A DNA stretch of 13,306 bases from an uncultured Oscillospiraceae bacterium (GCA_934569425.1 CAKTKM010000027.1:1-13306), one strand, 5' to 3'. Numbered from the stretch's first letter, positions 1 through 5,393 are shown. Program-made: numbers and translations. The notes: generated from the sequence alone by a model not told the origin.

Positions 1-576
1 GCCGGTGGAGACCACCGTCACATCCAGATCGCTGACCTTGCGCTGCTCACTGTCGGGGTTCAGCACCAGCTTGCCGTCCACCAGACCCACCTTCAGAGCG
101 CCCACAGGGCCGTTCCAGGGGATGTCGGAGATCGCCAGCGCGGCGGAGGTGCCGATCAGCGCGGCGATCTCGGGGGAGCAGTCGTGATCCACCGCCATGA
201 CGGTACACATCACGGACACGTCGTTGCGGAAGTCATAGGGGAACAGGGGGCGAATGGGACGGTCGATGACACGGCTGGTCAGGATGCCCTTCTCGCCGGG
301 ACGGCCCTCGCGGCGGTTGAAGCTGCCGGGGATCCGGCCCACCGAGTACAGCTTCTCCTCGAAGTCCACGCTCAGGGGGAAGAAATCAATGCCGTCACGG
401 GGACGGGGCGCGGCGGTGACGCAGCACAGCACGCGGGTGTCGCCATAGCCTACCATAACGGCGGCGTTGGCCAGCTCCGCCAGCTTGCCCACCTCAAGGC
501 TCAGGGGACGGCCGGCCAGATCCATGGTGTACTTGTGATACTGGGGGAATTGGCGATGGGTGATGATCGTTGACAT
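1..576 (-). CDS. pnp: Polynucleotide phosphorylase, N-terminal part (gene runs off the left edge)
   Basis: PNPase degrades RNA 3'-to-5' by phosphorolysis, releasing nucleoside diphosphates, and works in mRNA turnover in the cytoplasm. Reading leftward from ATG at 574-576 gives 192 residues with no stop, beginning MSTIITHRQF. They match the first RNase PH-like core: GDTRVL near residues 45-50, then VDFEEKLYSVGRIPG near 70-84, NRREGRPGEKGILT near 87-100, and RVIDRPIRPLFP near 102-113. These are the hallmark PNPase N-terminal motifs. The start is fixed by AAAGGAGAAC just upstream (581-590). The gene lies 183 nt downstream of rpsO in the same direction, the widespread rpsO-pnp order. The second RNase PH core, KH and S1 domains must lie outside the window. 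Identification is very secure; only the far end is unseen. Confidence 0.97.
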   Translation of the reverse strand, partial: MSTIITHRQFPQYHKYTMDLAGRPLSLEVGKLAELANAAVMVGYGDTRVLCCVTAAPRPRDGIDFFPLSVDFEEKLYSVGRIPGSFNRREGRPGEKGILTSRVIDRPIRPLFPYDFRNDVSVMCTVMAVDHDCSPEIAALIGTSAALAISDIPWNGPVGALKVGLVDGKLVLNPDSEQRKVSDLDVTVVSTG

Positions 577-630
577 GACAGTTCTCCTTTTTTGTAAAAT
601 ATGGTCTTGTCATTCCTGCCGCCACCACCG

Positions 631-685
631 TTAGCACTTGAAAACACCCCGAAGTGCAGTCCTTCGGCGCATTTTCAACTGCTAA
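631..685 (-). promoter_or_regulatory. Long near-continuous stem in the pnp leader (RNase III-type candidate)
   Basis: In the rpsO-pnp gap, 672-685 pairs with 631-644 (14 positions, one G-G mismatch). The helix continues inward through CCGAAG/CTTCGG around a 7-nt loop, so about 55 nt fold into one hairpin. No U-run follows it in the pnp direction, so it is not a normal terminator. In E. coli the pnp leader carries a double-stranded RNase III site used for autoregulation by PNPase. This has the same location and architecture, but the functional equivalence is inferred. Confidence 0.6.
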
Positions 686-714
686 AGGCCGGTCTTGGCA
701 CAGATGGCAAAACG

Positions 715-747
715 TGAAAGAAGGGTGACGCGCAGAACACGTCACCC
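715..747 (-). terminator. Hairpin after rpsO, probable partial terminator
   Basis: GGGTGACG (723-730) and CGTCACCC (740-747) form a perfect 8-bp stem with a 9-nt loop, 13 nt past the rpsO stop. On the minus strand the stem is followed by TTCTTTC, a weak U-tract. It may end most rpsO transcripts while letting some continue into pnp, or it may simply protect the 3' end. Confidence 0.6.
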
Positions 748-759
748 TGTTTCAACAAA

Positions 760-1026
760 TTACTTACGCAGACCCAGCTTGGCGATCAGGGTACGATAGC
801 GCTCAATGTCCTTCTTCGCCAGATAGTCCAGCAGACGGCGGCGCTTACCGATCATCATCTGCATACCACGGCGGCTGTGGAAGTCATGGGGATGCACCTT
901 CAGGTGCGCGGTCAGCTGGTTGATCCGCTCGGACAGGATCGCCACCTGAACCTCGGGGGAGCCGGTATCGGTCGCGTGGGTACGGTTGTTCTCGATGATC
1001 GCGGTTTTCTGGTCTTTCAGCATCAT
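760..1026 (-). CDS. rpsO: 30S ribosomal protein S15
   Basis: S15 is a primary binder of 16S rRNA and organises the central domain of the 30S subunit. The 88-residue product begins [10 protein letters not shown] and has the family's usual length. It carries [16 protein letters not shown], then [23 protein letters not shown], and ends near [12 protein letters not shown], all S15 signatures. The frame stays open farther upstream, but AAAGGTGG about 9 nt before the ATG at 1024-1026 marks the start; the next codon is also ATG and would shorten it by one residue. A clear promoter lies at 1139-1167. The leader holds a hairpin that could be an S15 autoregulatory site. Downstream neighbour is pnp. Confidence 0.97.
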   Translation of the reverse strand: MMLKDQKTAIIENNRTHATDTGSPEVQVAILSERINQLTAHLKVHPHDFHSRRGMQMMIGKRRRLLDYLAKKDIERYRTLIAKLGLRK

Positions 1027-1081
1027 AGTGTGTTTCCACCTTTCGTTTATTTTGCCGTGCCGCTGCGTCGGGGGACAGGTG

Positions 1082-1116
1082 AATGATCCGCACAACGAAG
1101 CCGGACGGCCATCATT
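1082..1116 (-). promoter_or_regulatory. rpsO leader hairpin, candidate S15 autoregulatory site
   Basis: On the minus strand AATGAT (1111-1116) pairs with ATCATT (1082-1087). After a two-G bulge the helix continues as CCG/CGG. The element lies in the roughly 105-nt leader between the predicted start of transcription and the rpsO start codon. Many bacteria regulate rpsO by S15 binding to its own leader, but the structures differ between lineages, so assignment here rests on position and shape only. Confidence 0.4.
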
Positions 1117-1138
1117 ACGCACAGAAACGTGCTTACAT

Positions 1139-1167
1139 AGCATACCACACAAAGTCAAGCTTGTAAA
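1139..1167 (-). promoter_or_regulatory. Promoter of rpsO
   Basis: Minus-strand TTTACA (1162-1167), an exact 17-bp spacer, and TATGCT (1139-1144), placing transcription start near 1132. This is a good sigma-A type promoter directly upstream of the S15 leader. Confidence 0.75.
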
Positions 1168-1206
1168 GTATTTTTTTCCGGGACGCGAGGAGATTTTTGA
1201 AGCCGC

Positions 1207-1238
1207 AAAAGACAGAGCCTCCCCGTGTAAGGGGAGGC
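1207..1238 (-). terminator. Terminator of the ferredoxin gene
   Basis: GCCTCCCC (1217-1224) and GGGGAGGC (1231-1238) form a perfect 8-bp GC stem with a 6-nt loop. It begins 12 nt past the ferredoxin stop and is followed on the minus strand by TCTGTCTTTT. It separates the ferredoxin unit from the rpsO promoter. Confidence 0.8.
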
Positions 1239-1249
1239 CTTTCTTGTGT

Positions 1250-1441
1250 TCACTCCCGGATCCCGATGGCGCCCGTGGGACAGCTGTCGGCGGCCTCCTG
1301 CGCCGCCAGGCGGCAGTCCTCCGGCACGGGGGCGGAAATGGCGTGGGCGCTCTCCCCATCCTCCAGCGAAAAAACCTCCGGGCAAATGCTGGGACACAGG
1401 CCGCACCGGATGCAGGCCTTCTCGTTCACGTTTGCGTACAT
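1250..1441 (-). CDS. Small single-cluster [4Fe-4S] ferredoxin
   Basis: A 63-residue cytoplasmic electron carrier. The cluster ligands are expected to be C10, C13 and C16 (motif CIRCGLC) plus C54 in the SCPTGAI motif. C20 and C43 sit where single-cluster ferredoxins such as the Thermotoga type keep a disulfide, replacing the second cluster of 2[4Fe-4S] ferredoxins. Acidic composition fits a low-potential carrier. AAAGGAG lies 9 nt before the ATG. The gene starts 59 nt after the stop of the XRE-S24 repressor gene on the same strand, with no clear promoter or terminator between, so the two are probably cotranscribed. Redox partner not visible here. Confidence 0.92.
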   Translation of the reverse strand: MYANVNEKACIRCGLCPSICPEVFSLEDGESAHAISAPVPEDCRLAAQEAADSCPTGAIGIRE

Positions 1442-1500
1442 AGCGGAACACTCCTTTATTCAATATGGAATGCTCTCAGTATGCCCGCCCGGAGGACGGA

Positions 1501-2244
1501 TTATTCCGGCAGCGGCAAACCGTGCATCATTACCCGCCCGAAGCAGGTAAGACTGCGGCCGCTGCCCCGGTGAAACACCACGTCCATCCCGGCGCGCTGC
1601 CGGTTCAGGGAAAACAGATACACCATCCCCAGCGGGTCGCGGTAGTACTGCTTGCACAGCATGTCCCCATCCACGCAGAAGATCCCCACGTCGCCGTTTT
1701 GCAGCGGATCGTGGTTCACATAGACCACCGCCCCATCGGCGATCCACGGTGCCATGGAGTCCCCCTGGATCCGCACCGCCAGCTCCGCGCCCCGCGGCAC
1801 CTCTCCGGTAACGGGGATCAGCTCATAGTCCTCCTGAAATACCGGCGCGGCAAAGCCCGCCGCCGCGGGGGAGGCGTACAGGGGAATGGTGCGGAGCTCC
1901 TCCTCCGGCGCCTCCCGCATCCACTCCTGCCGCAGGTCGCCCAGCCCCTCCACCACGGTGTGTACCAGCTGCCGGGCGCTCAGGGGCAGGGTGCGGTATT
2001 TCTCCACCAGCCGCCGCTCCTCGTCGGAAAAGGCAAAGGCGTGACGGAAGCTGCCCTGATACAGGTAGTTGGGATCCACCTGCAGCGCGTCAAACATCCG
2101 CAGCAGCACGTCCTCCTTGGGTACGCTGATGCCGGTCTCGTAGTTTCCGATGGCGCTGCGGCTGACCTTCACCCGTTCCGCCAGTTCGTCACGGCTCATG
2201 TTCAGCTCCTCTCGCCGCTTCCGTAGCTGTTCGCCAAAACTCAT
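1501..2244 (-). CDS. XRE-family repressor with S24 (LexA/CI-like) self-cleavage domain
   Basis: A 247-residue transcriptional repressor. Residues 4-60 form an XRE helix-turn-helix (SRDELAERVKVSRSAIGNYE). Residues 120-240 form an S24 peptidase fold like LexA, UmuD and phage CI. The expected autocleavage bond is A129-G130 (PAAAGF), the nucleophile S163 in GDSM, and the general-base lysine K198 in LCKQY. All three elements are present, so self-cleavage looks possible. AGGAGGG lies 7 nt before ATG 2242-2244; a longer frame upstream has no such signal. The promoter and four identical-style operators at 2260-2395 suggest autoregulation. It is not LexA proper, whose DNA-binding domain is winged-helix. 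A phage-derived CI-like repressor or a stress regulator are both possible. Confidence 0.9.
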   Translation of the reverse strand: MSFGEQLRKRREELNMSRDELAERVKVSRSAIGNYETGISVPKEDVLLRMFDALQVDPNYLYQGSFRHAFAFSDEERRLVEKYRTLPLSARQLVHTVVEGLGDLRQEWMREAPEEELRTIPLYASPAAAGFAAPVFQEDYELIPVTGEVPRGAELAVRIQGDSMAPWIADGAVVYVNHDPLQNGDVGIFCVDGDMLCKQYYRDPLGMVYLFSLNRQRAGMDVVFHRGSGRSLTCFGRVMMHGLPLPE

Positions 2245-2284
2245 AGCATACCCTCCTAAACAAGAAACTTGTATCGTTTGCCCT

Positions 2285-2313
2285 ATTTTACAAAGAAAAT
2301 TGGTATCTGTCAA
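2285..2313 (-). promoter_or_regulatory. Promoter of the XRE-S24 repressor gene
   Basis: Minus-strand TTGACA (2308-2313), 17-bp spacer, TAAAAT (2285-2290). Near-consensus, with operators on both sides, about 40 nt before the start codon. Confidence 0.85.
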
Positions 2314-2343
2314 GAAAAATCACAAGAAACTTGTAATCCGTTC

Positions 2344-2372
2344 TTGACAGAACAAAAATCTTGTGATACGAT
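2344..2372 (+). promoter_or_regulatory. Divergent rightward promoter inside the operator array
   Basis: TTGACA (2344-2349), 17-bp spacer, TACGAT (2367-2372). Operator three lies within the spacer and operator four just after the -10, the arrangement expected of a tightly repressed promoter. No credible gene follows. The transcript would pass a good AAAGGAGGTG at 2408-2417 and run antisense into the tRNA genes. Confidence 0.65.
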
Positions 2373-2486
2373 AACGGTGTTCTCAAGATTCTTGTGAAAA
2401 CGGAAAAGAAAGGAGGTGCGGCAAACCCGCCGCAAGCCATGATTCCTAACGGCCTTTGGCCGTCGTCCAGTTCGGAGCTGTTTCCG

Positions 2487-2526
2487 AAAAAAATCATCCC
2501 GACAGCAAAAGCTGTCAGGATGATTT
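2487..2526 (-). terminator. Terminator of the tRNA transcription unit
   Basis: Arms 2491-2506 and 2511-2526 (AAATCATCC-C-GACAGC / GCTGTC-A-GGATGATTT) close on an AAAA loop. On the minus strand a run of seven T follows (2487-2493). The stem begins at the final A of the tRNA-Tyr CCA, so terminator and mature tRNA end are abutted. Confidence 0.9.
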
Positions 2527-2610
2527 GGTGGGGGATGGTGGATTCGAACCACCGAAGGCGTTGCCAGCAGATTTACAGTCTGTCCCCTTTGGCCACTCGG
2601 GAAATCCCCC
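2526..2610 (-). tRNA. tRNA-Tyr (anticodon GTA)
   Basis: An 85-nt class II tRNA with encoded CCA. The acceptor stem is GGGGGAT/ATCCCCC, the anticodon GTA lies at 2574-2576, there is a long variable arm after the anticodon stem, and the T-arm contains GGTTCGAATCC. The long variable arm is normal for bacterial tRNA-Tyr. It is the second gene of a two-tRNA transcript and is directly followed by the terminator. Confidence 0.96.
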
Positions 2611-2619
2611 ATATGAAAT

Positions 2620-2695
2620 TGGAGCTGGTGGACGGATTCGAACCCCCGACCTGCTGATTACAAATCAGCTGCTCTGCCAGCTGAGCTACACCAGC
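2620..2695 (-). tRNA. tRNA-Thr (anticodon TGT)
   Basis: A 76-nt tRNA with encoded CCA. Acceptor stem GCTGGTG/CACCAGC with discriminator T, D-arm AGCTCAGCTGGCAGAGC, anticodon stem GCTGA/TCAGC with loop TTTGTAA giving anticodon TGT (2660-2662), and T-arm GGTTCGAATCC. It is first in the unit, nine nt before tRNA-Tyr. Confidence 0.96.
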
Positions 2696-2713
2696 ATGCT
2701 ACCAGCGAAGATT

Positions 2714-2742
2714 ATATTAGCAGAACTCACTTTATTTGTCAA
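2714..2742 (-). promoter_or_regulatory. Promoter of the tRNA-Thr/tRNA-Tyr unit
   Basis: Minus-strand TTGACA (2737-2742), 17-bp spacer, TAATAT (2714-2719). It is near-perfect sigma-A consensus and starts transcription just upstream of tRNA-Thr. Confidence 0.9.
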
Positions 2743-2817
2743 CAACAATCTTCACAAAATGACCGGTTTTTGCCGATGATTTTTTGCGATCACCACCAAA
2801 GAGGAGGAAAAAGTTTC

Positions 2818-3051
2818 ATGACACTACAACAATTGTCTGCGGACTACGCCTATTCGGCGGAACTGCTGTCCCGCCGCCTGTCCCAGCTGCGGCAGGAGCA
2901 GCGGCTCACCGGCGATCCGGCGCGGCGCGCCGCGCTGCGGCGGCGGGAGATGGAGCTGACGCCCCTGCTGACCCAGTGCCGCAGCCTCTGGCGGCTGACC
3001 GCCCACTATTATGACAGGAGCTATCATAAGGATGAACGATTTACGCTTTGA
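2818..3051 (+). CDS. Small helical protein of unknown function
   Basis: A 77-residue, Arg/Leu/Gln-rich protein predicted to be almost wholly alpha-helical. Heptad-like leucines at about 14-30 and 38-60 suggest a short coiled coil or helical hairpin. There is no signal peptide or membrane segment. GAGGAGG lies about 10 nt before the ATG at 2818; a longer frame from 2770 has no ribosome site. The last 20 bases overlap the next gene, a sigma-like HTH protein, which suggests translational coupling and a joint role. Function not recognised; small partner of the HTH protein is an inference. Confidence 0.7.
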   Translation: MTLQQLSADYAYSAELLSRRLSQLRQEQRLTGDPARRAALRRREMELTPLLTQCRSLWRLTAHYYDRSYHKDERFTL

Positions 3052-3304
3052 TTTTACCCAGCTGGCGCAATGGCAGCAGGAGGGCGGCGACAACAGCCGC
3101 CGTATGCAGCGGCTGCGCCGCCGTCTGCCGGAGGCCGTGATGGAGCTGACGCCCCGCCAGCGCCAGATGCTGCATATGCAGTTTCAGCGGGGCATGACCT
3201 GCACCCAGATCGCCCGGGAGCTGGGAGTAAACAAATCCACCGTCTCCCGCTGCCTGCGGCGGGCGCGGCAGAATATCTACAGCCGTCTGCGCTTCTCCCT
3301 GTAA
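3032..3304 (+). CDS. Sigma-70 region-4-like helix-turn-helix protein
   Basis: A 90-residue likely DNA-binding protein. Residues 38-82 resemble sigma region 4: LTPRQRQMLHMQFQRGMTCTQIARELGVNKSTVSRCLRRAR. The recognition helix is near 68-79. There is no region 2, so it is not a complete sigma factor; such short proteins occur as accessory or phage-type regulators. An in-frame ATG at 3011 exists, but AGGAG at 3016-3020 supports ATG 3032. It overlaps the preceding small gene by 20 nt. No terminator follows: the next promoter begins 18 nt downstream. Target unknown. Confidence 0.8.
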   Translation: MNDLRFDFTQLAQWQQEGGDNSRRMQRLRRRLPEAVMELTPRQRQMLHMQFQRGMTCTQIARELGVNKSTVSRCLRRARQNIYSRLRFSL

Positions 3305-3321
3305 AAAGGCCGCGGAAGTCC

Positions 3322-3350
3322 TTGACAAGCCCGGGGGGATATATTATAAT
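3322..3350 (+). promoter_or_regulatory. Perfect-consensus promoter of the YitT gene
   Basis: TTGACA (3322-3327), 17-bp spacer, TATAAT (3345-3350): full sigma-A consensus at both boxes. Transcription would start near 3357, giving a roughly 93-nt leader. Confidence 0.9.
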
Positions 3351-3372
3351 CGCCTCGCAAATGCGAAAAAAT

Positions 3373-3432
3373 ACAGGATACGGCGCGGTTTCGCGCCGTA
3401 TCCTGTTGAATCGGACGGCGGCGCTCCGCCGT
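3373..3432 (+). promoter_or_regulatory. Two strong hairpins in the YitT leader
   Basis: Hairpin one is a perfect 15-bp stem (3373-3387 with 3392-3406) around GTTT. Hairpin two is ACGGCGG (3415-3421) with CCGCCGT (3426-3432). It ends a few bases before the ribosome site AAGGAGGG. Hairpin one lacks a U-tract on the plus strand but has TTTTTT after it on the minus strand, so it could stop antisense transcription. A role in mRNA stability or translation is possible. Confidence 0.55.
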
Positions 3433-3449
3433 GGAAGGAGGGATCCCCT

Positions 3450-4334
3450 ATGTTTCAGAAGATGCAGCGGAACAAGTGGCTGCGGCTGGCCATGGGCGTA
3501 TTCGGCGGCATTTTGATGGCAGCCGGCATCAATCTGATCATCGTGCCGCAGGGCATGTATAGCGGCGGCCTGTACGGCCTGTGTCAGGTGGTTCGTACGC
3601 TGATCGTGACCAATACGGGGCTGGAGACTCCGGTGGATCTGGCCGGCGTCCTGTACCTGCTGGTGAATATTCCGCTGATCCTGCTGGCATGGCGCTCACT
3701 GGGGCGGGAGTTCGTTCTGGGCATGACGGTGGTCACGGTGGTGAACTCCGTGGCGCTGGCGGTGATCCCGTCTCCCGCTGTCCCCATTATTGCCGATAAG
3801 CTGACCTCCTGCCTGCTGGGCGGCATCATCAGCGGCTTTTCCAGCGGCTTGATCCTGACCTGCGGCTGCTCCACCGGCGGGCTGGATGTGCTGGGGCTGT
3901 ACCTCAGCAAGCTGGGCAAGGGCTTTACGGTAGGGAGGTTCTCCATTACCTTCAACGCCGCGCTGTATGCCCTGTGCGCCGTGCTGTTTGATTTGAGCAC
4001 CGCCATCTATTCCGCCATCTATGTGGTGTTTCAGGCGCTGTTTCTGGATCGGGTCCACCAGCAGAATATTTCCGTCCAGATGCTGATCTTCACCAAGGAA
4101 GATCCCGATCGGCTGAATCAGGTGATCCTGGATCGGCTGGATCGCAGCTTCACCCTGTGGGAAGGTCAGGGCGGCTACTCCCACCAGCAGGTACACGTTC
4201 TGTGTGTCTGCCTGAGCAAGTATGAGGTGATCACGCTGCAAGCGGAGTTGCACGAGATCGATCCCCACGCGTTTATCGTGGTGCAGGAGGGGATCCGTGT
4301 AAGCGGCAATTTTGACAGGCATCTGTCGTCGTGA
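3450..4334 (+). CDS. YitT family membrane protein with C-terminal DUF2179 domain
   Basis: A 294-residue integral membrane protein of a family common in Firmicutes whose transported substrate or function is not established. Hydrophobic segments lie near 13-33, 62-81, 88-107, 118-139 and 165-199. The conserved GCSTGGLDVLGLYLSK block is at 139-154. A soluble DUF2179 domain follows at about 205-285 (MLIFTKEDPDRLNQVIL to FIVVQEGIRVSG) and is expected to be cytoplasmic. Length matches the family. ATG is preceded by AAGGAGGG. It has its own consensus promoter and a terminator just after the stop, so it is monocistronic. Confidence 0.92.
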   Translation: MFQKMQRNKWLRLAMGVFGGILMAAGINLIIVPQGMYSGGLYGLCQVVRTLIVTNTGLETPVDLAGVLYLLVNIPLILLAWRSLGREFVLGMTVVTVVNSVALAVIPSPAVPIIADKLTSCLLGGIISGFSSGLILTCGCSTGGLDVLGLYLSKLGKGFTVGRFSITFNAALYALCAVLFDLSTAIYSAIYVVFQALFLDRVHQQNISVQMLIFTKEDPDRLNQVILDRLDRSFTLWEGQGGYSHQQVHVLCVCLSKYEVITLQAELHEIDPHAFIVVQEGIRVSGNFDRHLSS

Positions 4335-4336
4335 GG

Positions 4337-4366
4337 AAAAACGGTCTCCTTGGGAGACCGTTTTTT
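4337..4366 (+). terminator. Terminator of the YitT gene
   Basis: ACGGTCTCC (4341-4349) pairs with GGAGACCGT (4353-4361), extended by flanking AAAA/TTTT, and runs into TTTTTT. It starts three bases after the stop codon. Strong intrinsic terminator. Confidence 0.93.
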
Positions 4367-4374
4367 GATGGGGC

Positions 4375-4401
4375 TGTTGCCCGTTGTTGCCTTTTGTTGC
4401 C
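4375..4401 (+). repeat. Three TGTTGCC direct repeats, 10 bp apart
   Basis: TGTTGCC occurs at 4375-4381, 4385-4391 and 4395-4401, spaced exactly 10 bp, in the gap before the dehydrogenase gene. Direct repeats at 10-11 bp are the usual target form of OmpR/PhoB-type response regulators. No such regulator is in the window. Confidence 0.75.
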
Positions 4402-4409
4402 TGCAAAAG

Positions 4410-4478
4410 GGGACATAAACCACCATTATTGGTACATAAAACCCGGTTATTGGTACAAAAAAGGACGTTATGGGGACA
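4410..4478 (+). repeat. 21-bp tandem array upstream of the dehydrogenase promoter
   Basis: The hexamer GG(G/T)ACA starts at 4410, 4431, 4452 and 4473, a spacing of exactly 21 bp. Each intervening unit ends in a TTAT(T/G) block, giving ATTATT, GTTATT and GTTATG also 21 bp apart. The last unit ends seven bases before the -35 box. This is two helical turns per unit, as in LytTR-type paired direct repeats, although the match to that consensus is only partial. Confidence 0.75.
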
Positions 4479-4484
4479 TTGCTC

Positions 4485-4513
4485 TTGCAAGCCGGGCGGC
4501 CATGGGGTACAAT
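4485..4513 (+). promoter_or_regulatory. Promoter of the SDR dehydrogenase gene
   Basis: TTGCAA (4485-4490), 17-bp spacer, TACAAT (4508-4513). The -35 is imperfect, which suits an activator-dependent promoter behind the phased repeats. Confidence 0.75.
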
Positions 4514-4548
4514 AGCGGAGAAAACGAACACACCGCAGGGAGGAACAG

Positions 4549-5286
4549 ATGATGGAAAAAATCGCGCTTGTGACCGGCGCCAGCCGGGGGATCGGCCGGG
4601 CGGTAGCCGCCCGGCTGGCACGGCAGGGCTGGAGAGTCTGCATCAACTACCGGGTTCGGCGGGACTGCGCCGAGAGTCTGGCGGCGGAGTTGGCTGCGGA
4701 GGGACATGAGGCCATGATCTGCCGGGCGGATGTGTCCCGGCGGGCGGAGGTGCAGGCCATGGTGCGTGCCGTTGCGGACAAGTGGGGAGAGGTCTCCCTG
4801 CTGGTGAACAATGCCGGCGTGGCGGGGCAGTCCCTGTTTCAGGATGTCAGCGACGAGATGTGGCACCGGTATTTCTCGGTCAATGTGGACGGGGCGTACC
4901 ACGCCATTCAGGCGGTGCTGCCGCCTATGCTGCGGGAGCATGAGGGCTGCATCCTCAACATTTCTTCTATCTGGGGACAGCGGGGCGCCAGCTGCGAGGT
5001 GACCTATTCCTGCACCAAGGCGGCGCTGATCGGGCTGACCCGCTCGCTGGCGGCGGAGCTGGCGCCCACCCACATTCGGGTCAACTGCATCGCGCCGGGA
5101 GTCATCAGGACCGATATGCTGGACGCGCTGCCGCCGGAGGTGCTGCCCCAGCTGGCGGAGGAGACCCCCATGAGGCGGCTGGGTACGCCGGAGGATATTG
5201 CCTGCGCGGCGGCGTTTCTGGCCTCGGAGCAGGCGGACTTTATCACCGGGCAGGTGCTGACGGTGGACGGCGGGTTCATCCTGTAA
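4549..5286 (+). CDS. Short-chain dehydrogenase/reductase, FabG-like
   Basis: A 245-residue NAD(P)H-dependent oxidoreductase with the Rossmann fold. Cofactor motif TGASRGIG at 9-16, NNAG at 87-90, and the catalytic tetrad N112, S140, Y153 and K157 (YSCTK) are all present. IAPGVIRTDM at 181-190 and the C-terminal LTVDGG block are typical of 3-oxoacyl-ACP reductases (FabG) and related SDRs. The gene stands alone, not in a fatty-acid operon, so the substrate may be something other than acyl-ACP. GGGAGG lies five nt before the first of two adjacent ATG codons; either may be used. Regulation is probably through the phased repeats upstream. Confidence 0.93.
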   Translation: MMEKIALVTGASRGIGRAVAARLARQGWRVCINYRVRRDCAESLAAELAAEGHEAMICRADVSRRAEVQAMVRAVADKWGEVSLLVNNAGVAGQSLFQDVSDEMWHRYFSVNVDGAYHAIQAVLPPMLREHEGCILNISSIWGQRGASCEVTYSCTKAALIGLTRSLAAELAPTHIRVNCIAPGVIRTDMLDALPPEVLPQLAEETPMRRLGTPEDIACAAAFLASEQADFITGQVLTVDGGFIL

Positions 5287-5344
5287 GAGATAAAGCACCA
5301 CATCCGGCGGCTGCCTTCCGGGTGGAACACAGGCTGCAAAAAGA

Positions 5345-5393
5345 AAGAAAAATCAATAAATGGGCGTGCCGCAAAGGATTTTGCGGCACGCCC
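5345..5393 (-). terminator. Large hairpin, probable terminator of the leftward RNA
   Basis: A perfect 14-bp stem pairs 5362-5375 with 5380-5393 around a GGAT loop (GGGCGTGCCGCAAA arm). On the minus strand it is followed by ATTTATTGATTTTTC, a loose U-rich tail. On the plus strand the tail is not U-rich. It lies 75 nt after the dehydrogenase stop and may also mark that 3' end. Confidence 0.65.

Larger units (their letters stand above)
2260..2395. promoter_or_regulatory. Four-operator array for the XRE-S24 repressor
   Basis: Four 13-bp palindromes of form ACAAG-N3-CTTGT occur at 2260-2272 (exact), 2322-2334 (exact), 2352-2364 (ACAAA-AAT-CTTGT) and 2383-2395 (TCAAG-ATT-CTTGT). Centre-to-centre spacings are 62, 30 and 31 bp, close to whole helical turns, so all face the same side of DNA. 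The first lies just past the -10 of the leftward promoter, the third fills the spacer of the rightward promoter and the fourth lies just past its -10. A further palindrome GTTCT-N4-AGAAC (2340-2353) covers the rightward -35. Binding by the adjacent repressor is inferred from position. Confidence 0.8.

Noticed and set aside
760..1359. A long upstream extension of the S15 frame to 199 residues
   Set aside because: The extension covers the rpsO promoter and leader, and the ribosome site and family length fix the start near 1026.
2260..2395. LexA (SOS) boxes
   Set aside because: The sites are ACAAG-N3-CTTGT, not the Gram-positive GAAC-N4-GTTC form, and the adjacent protein has an XRE rather than LexA-type DNA-binding domain.
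2500..2700. An integration (att) duplication of a tRNA 3' end, to support a prophage or island
   Set aside because: I found no second copy of the tRNA-Tyr or tRNA-Thr 3' segment in the window and no integrase gene.
2394..2779. Rightward frames across 2394-2779 that could be read as small proteins
   Set aside because: They are antisense to tRNA-Tyr and tRNA-Thr. The FEPP and RTPDLLITNQLLCQLSY-like peptides are the familiar artefact of translating the tRNA complement.
4375..4484. A CRISPR array
   Set aside because: Units are 10 and 21 bp with no conserved long repeat plus variable spacers, and no cas genes are present.
4331..4552. A 73-residue rightward frame over the repeat arrays
   Set aside because: It begins inside the YitT stop/terminator, spans the repeats and promoter, has no ribosome site and no recognisable sequence.
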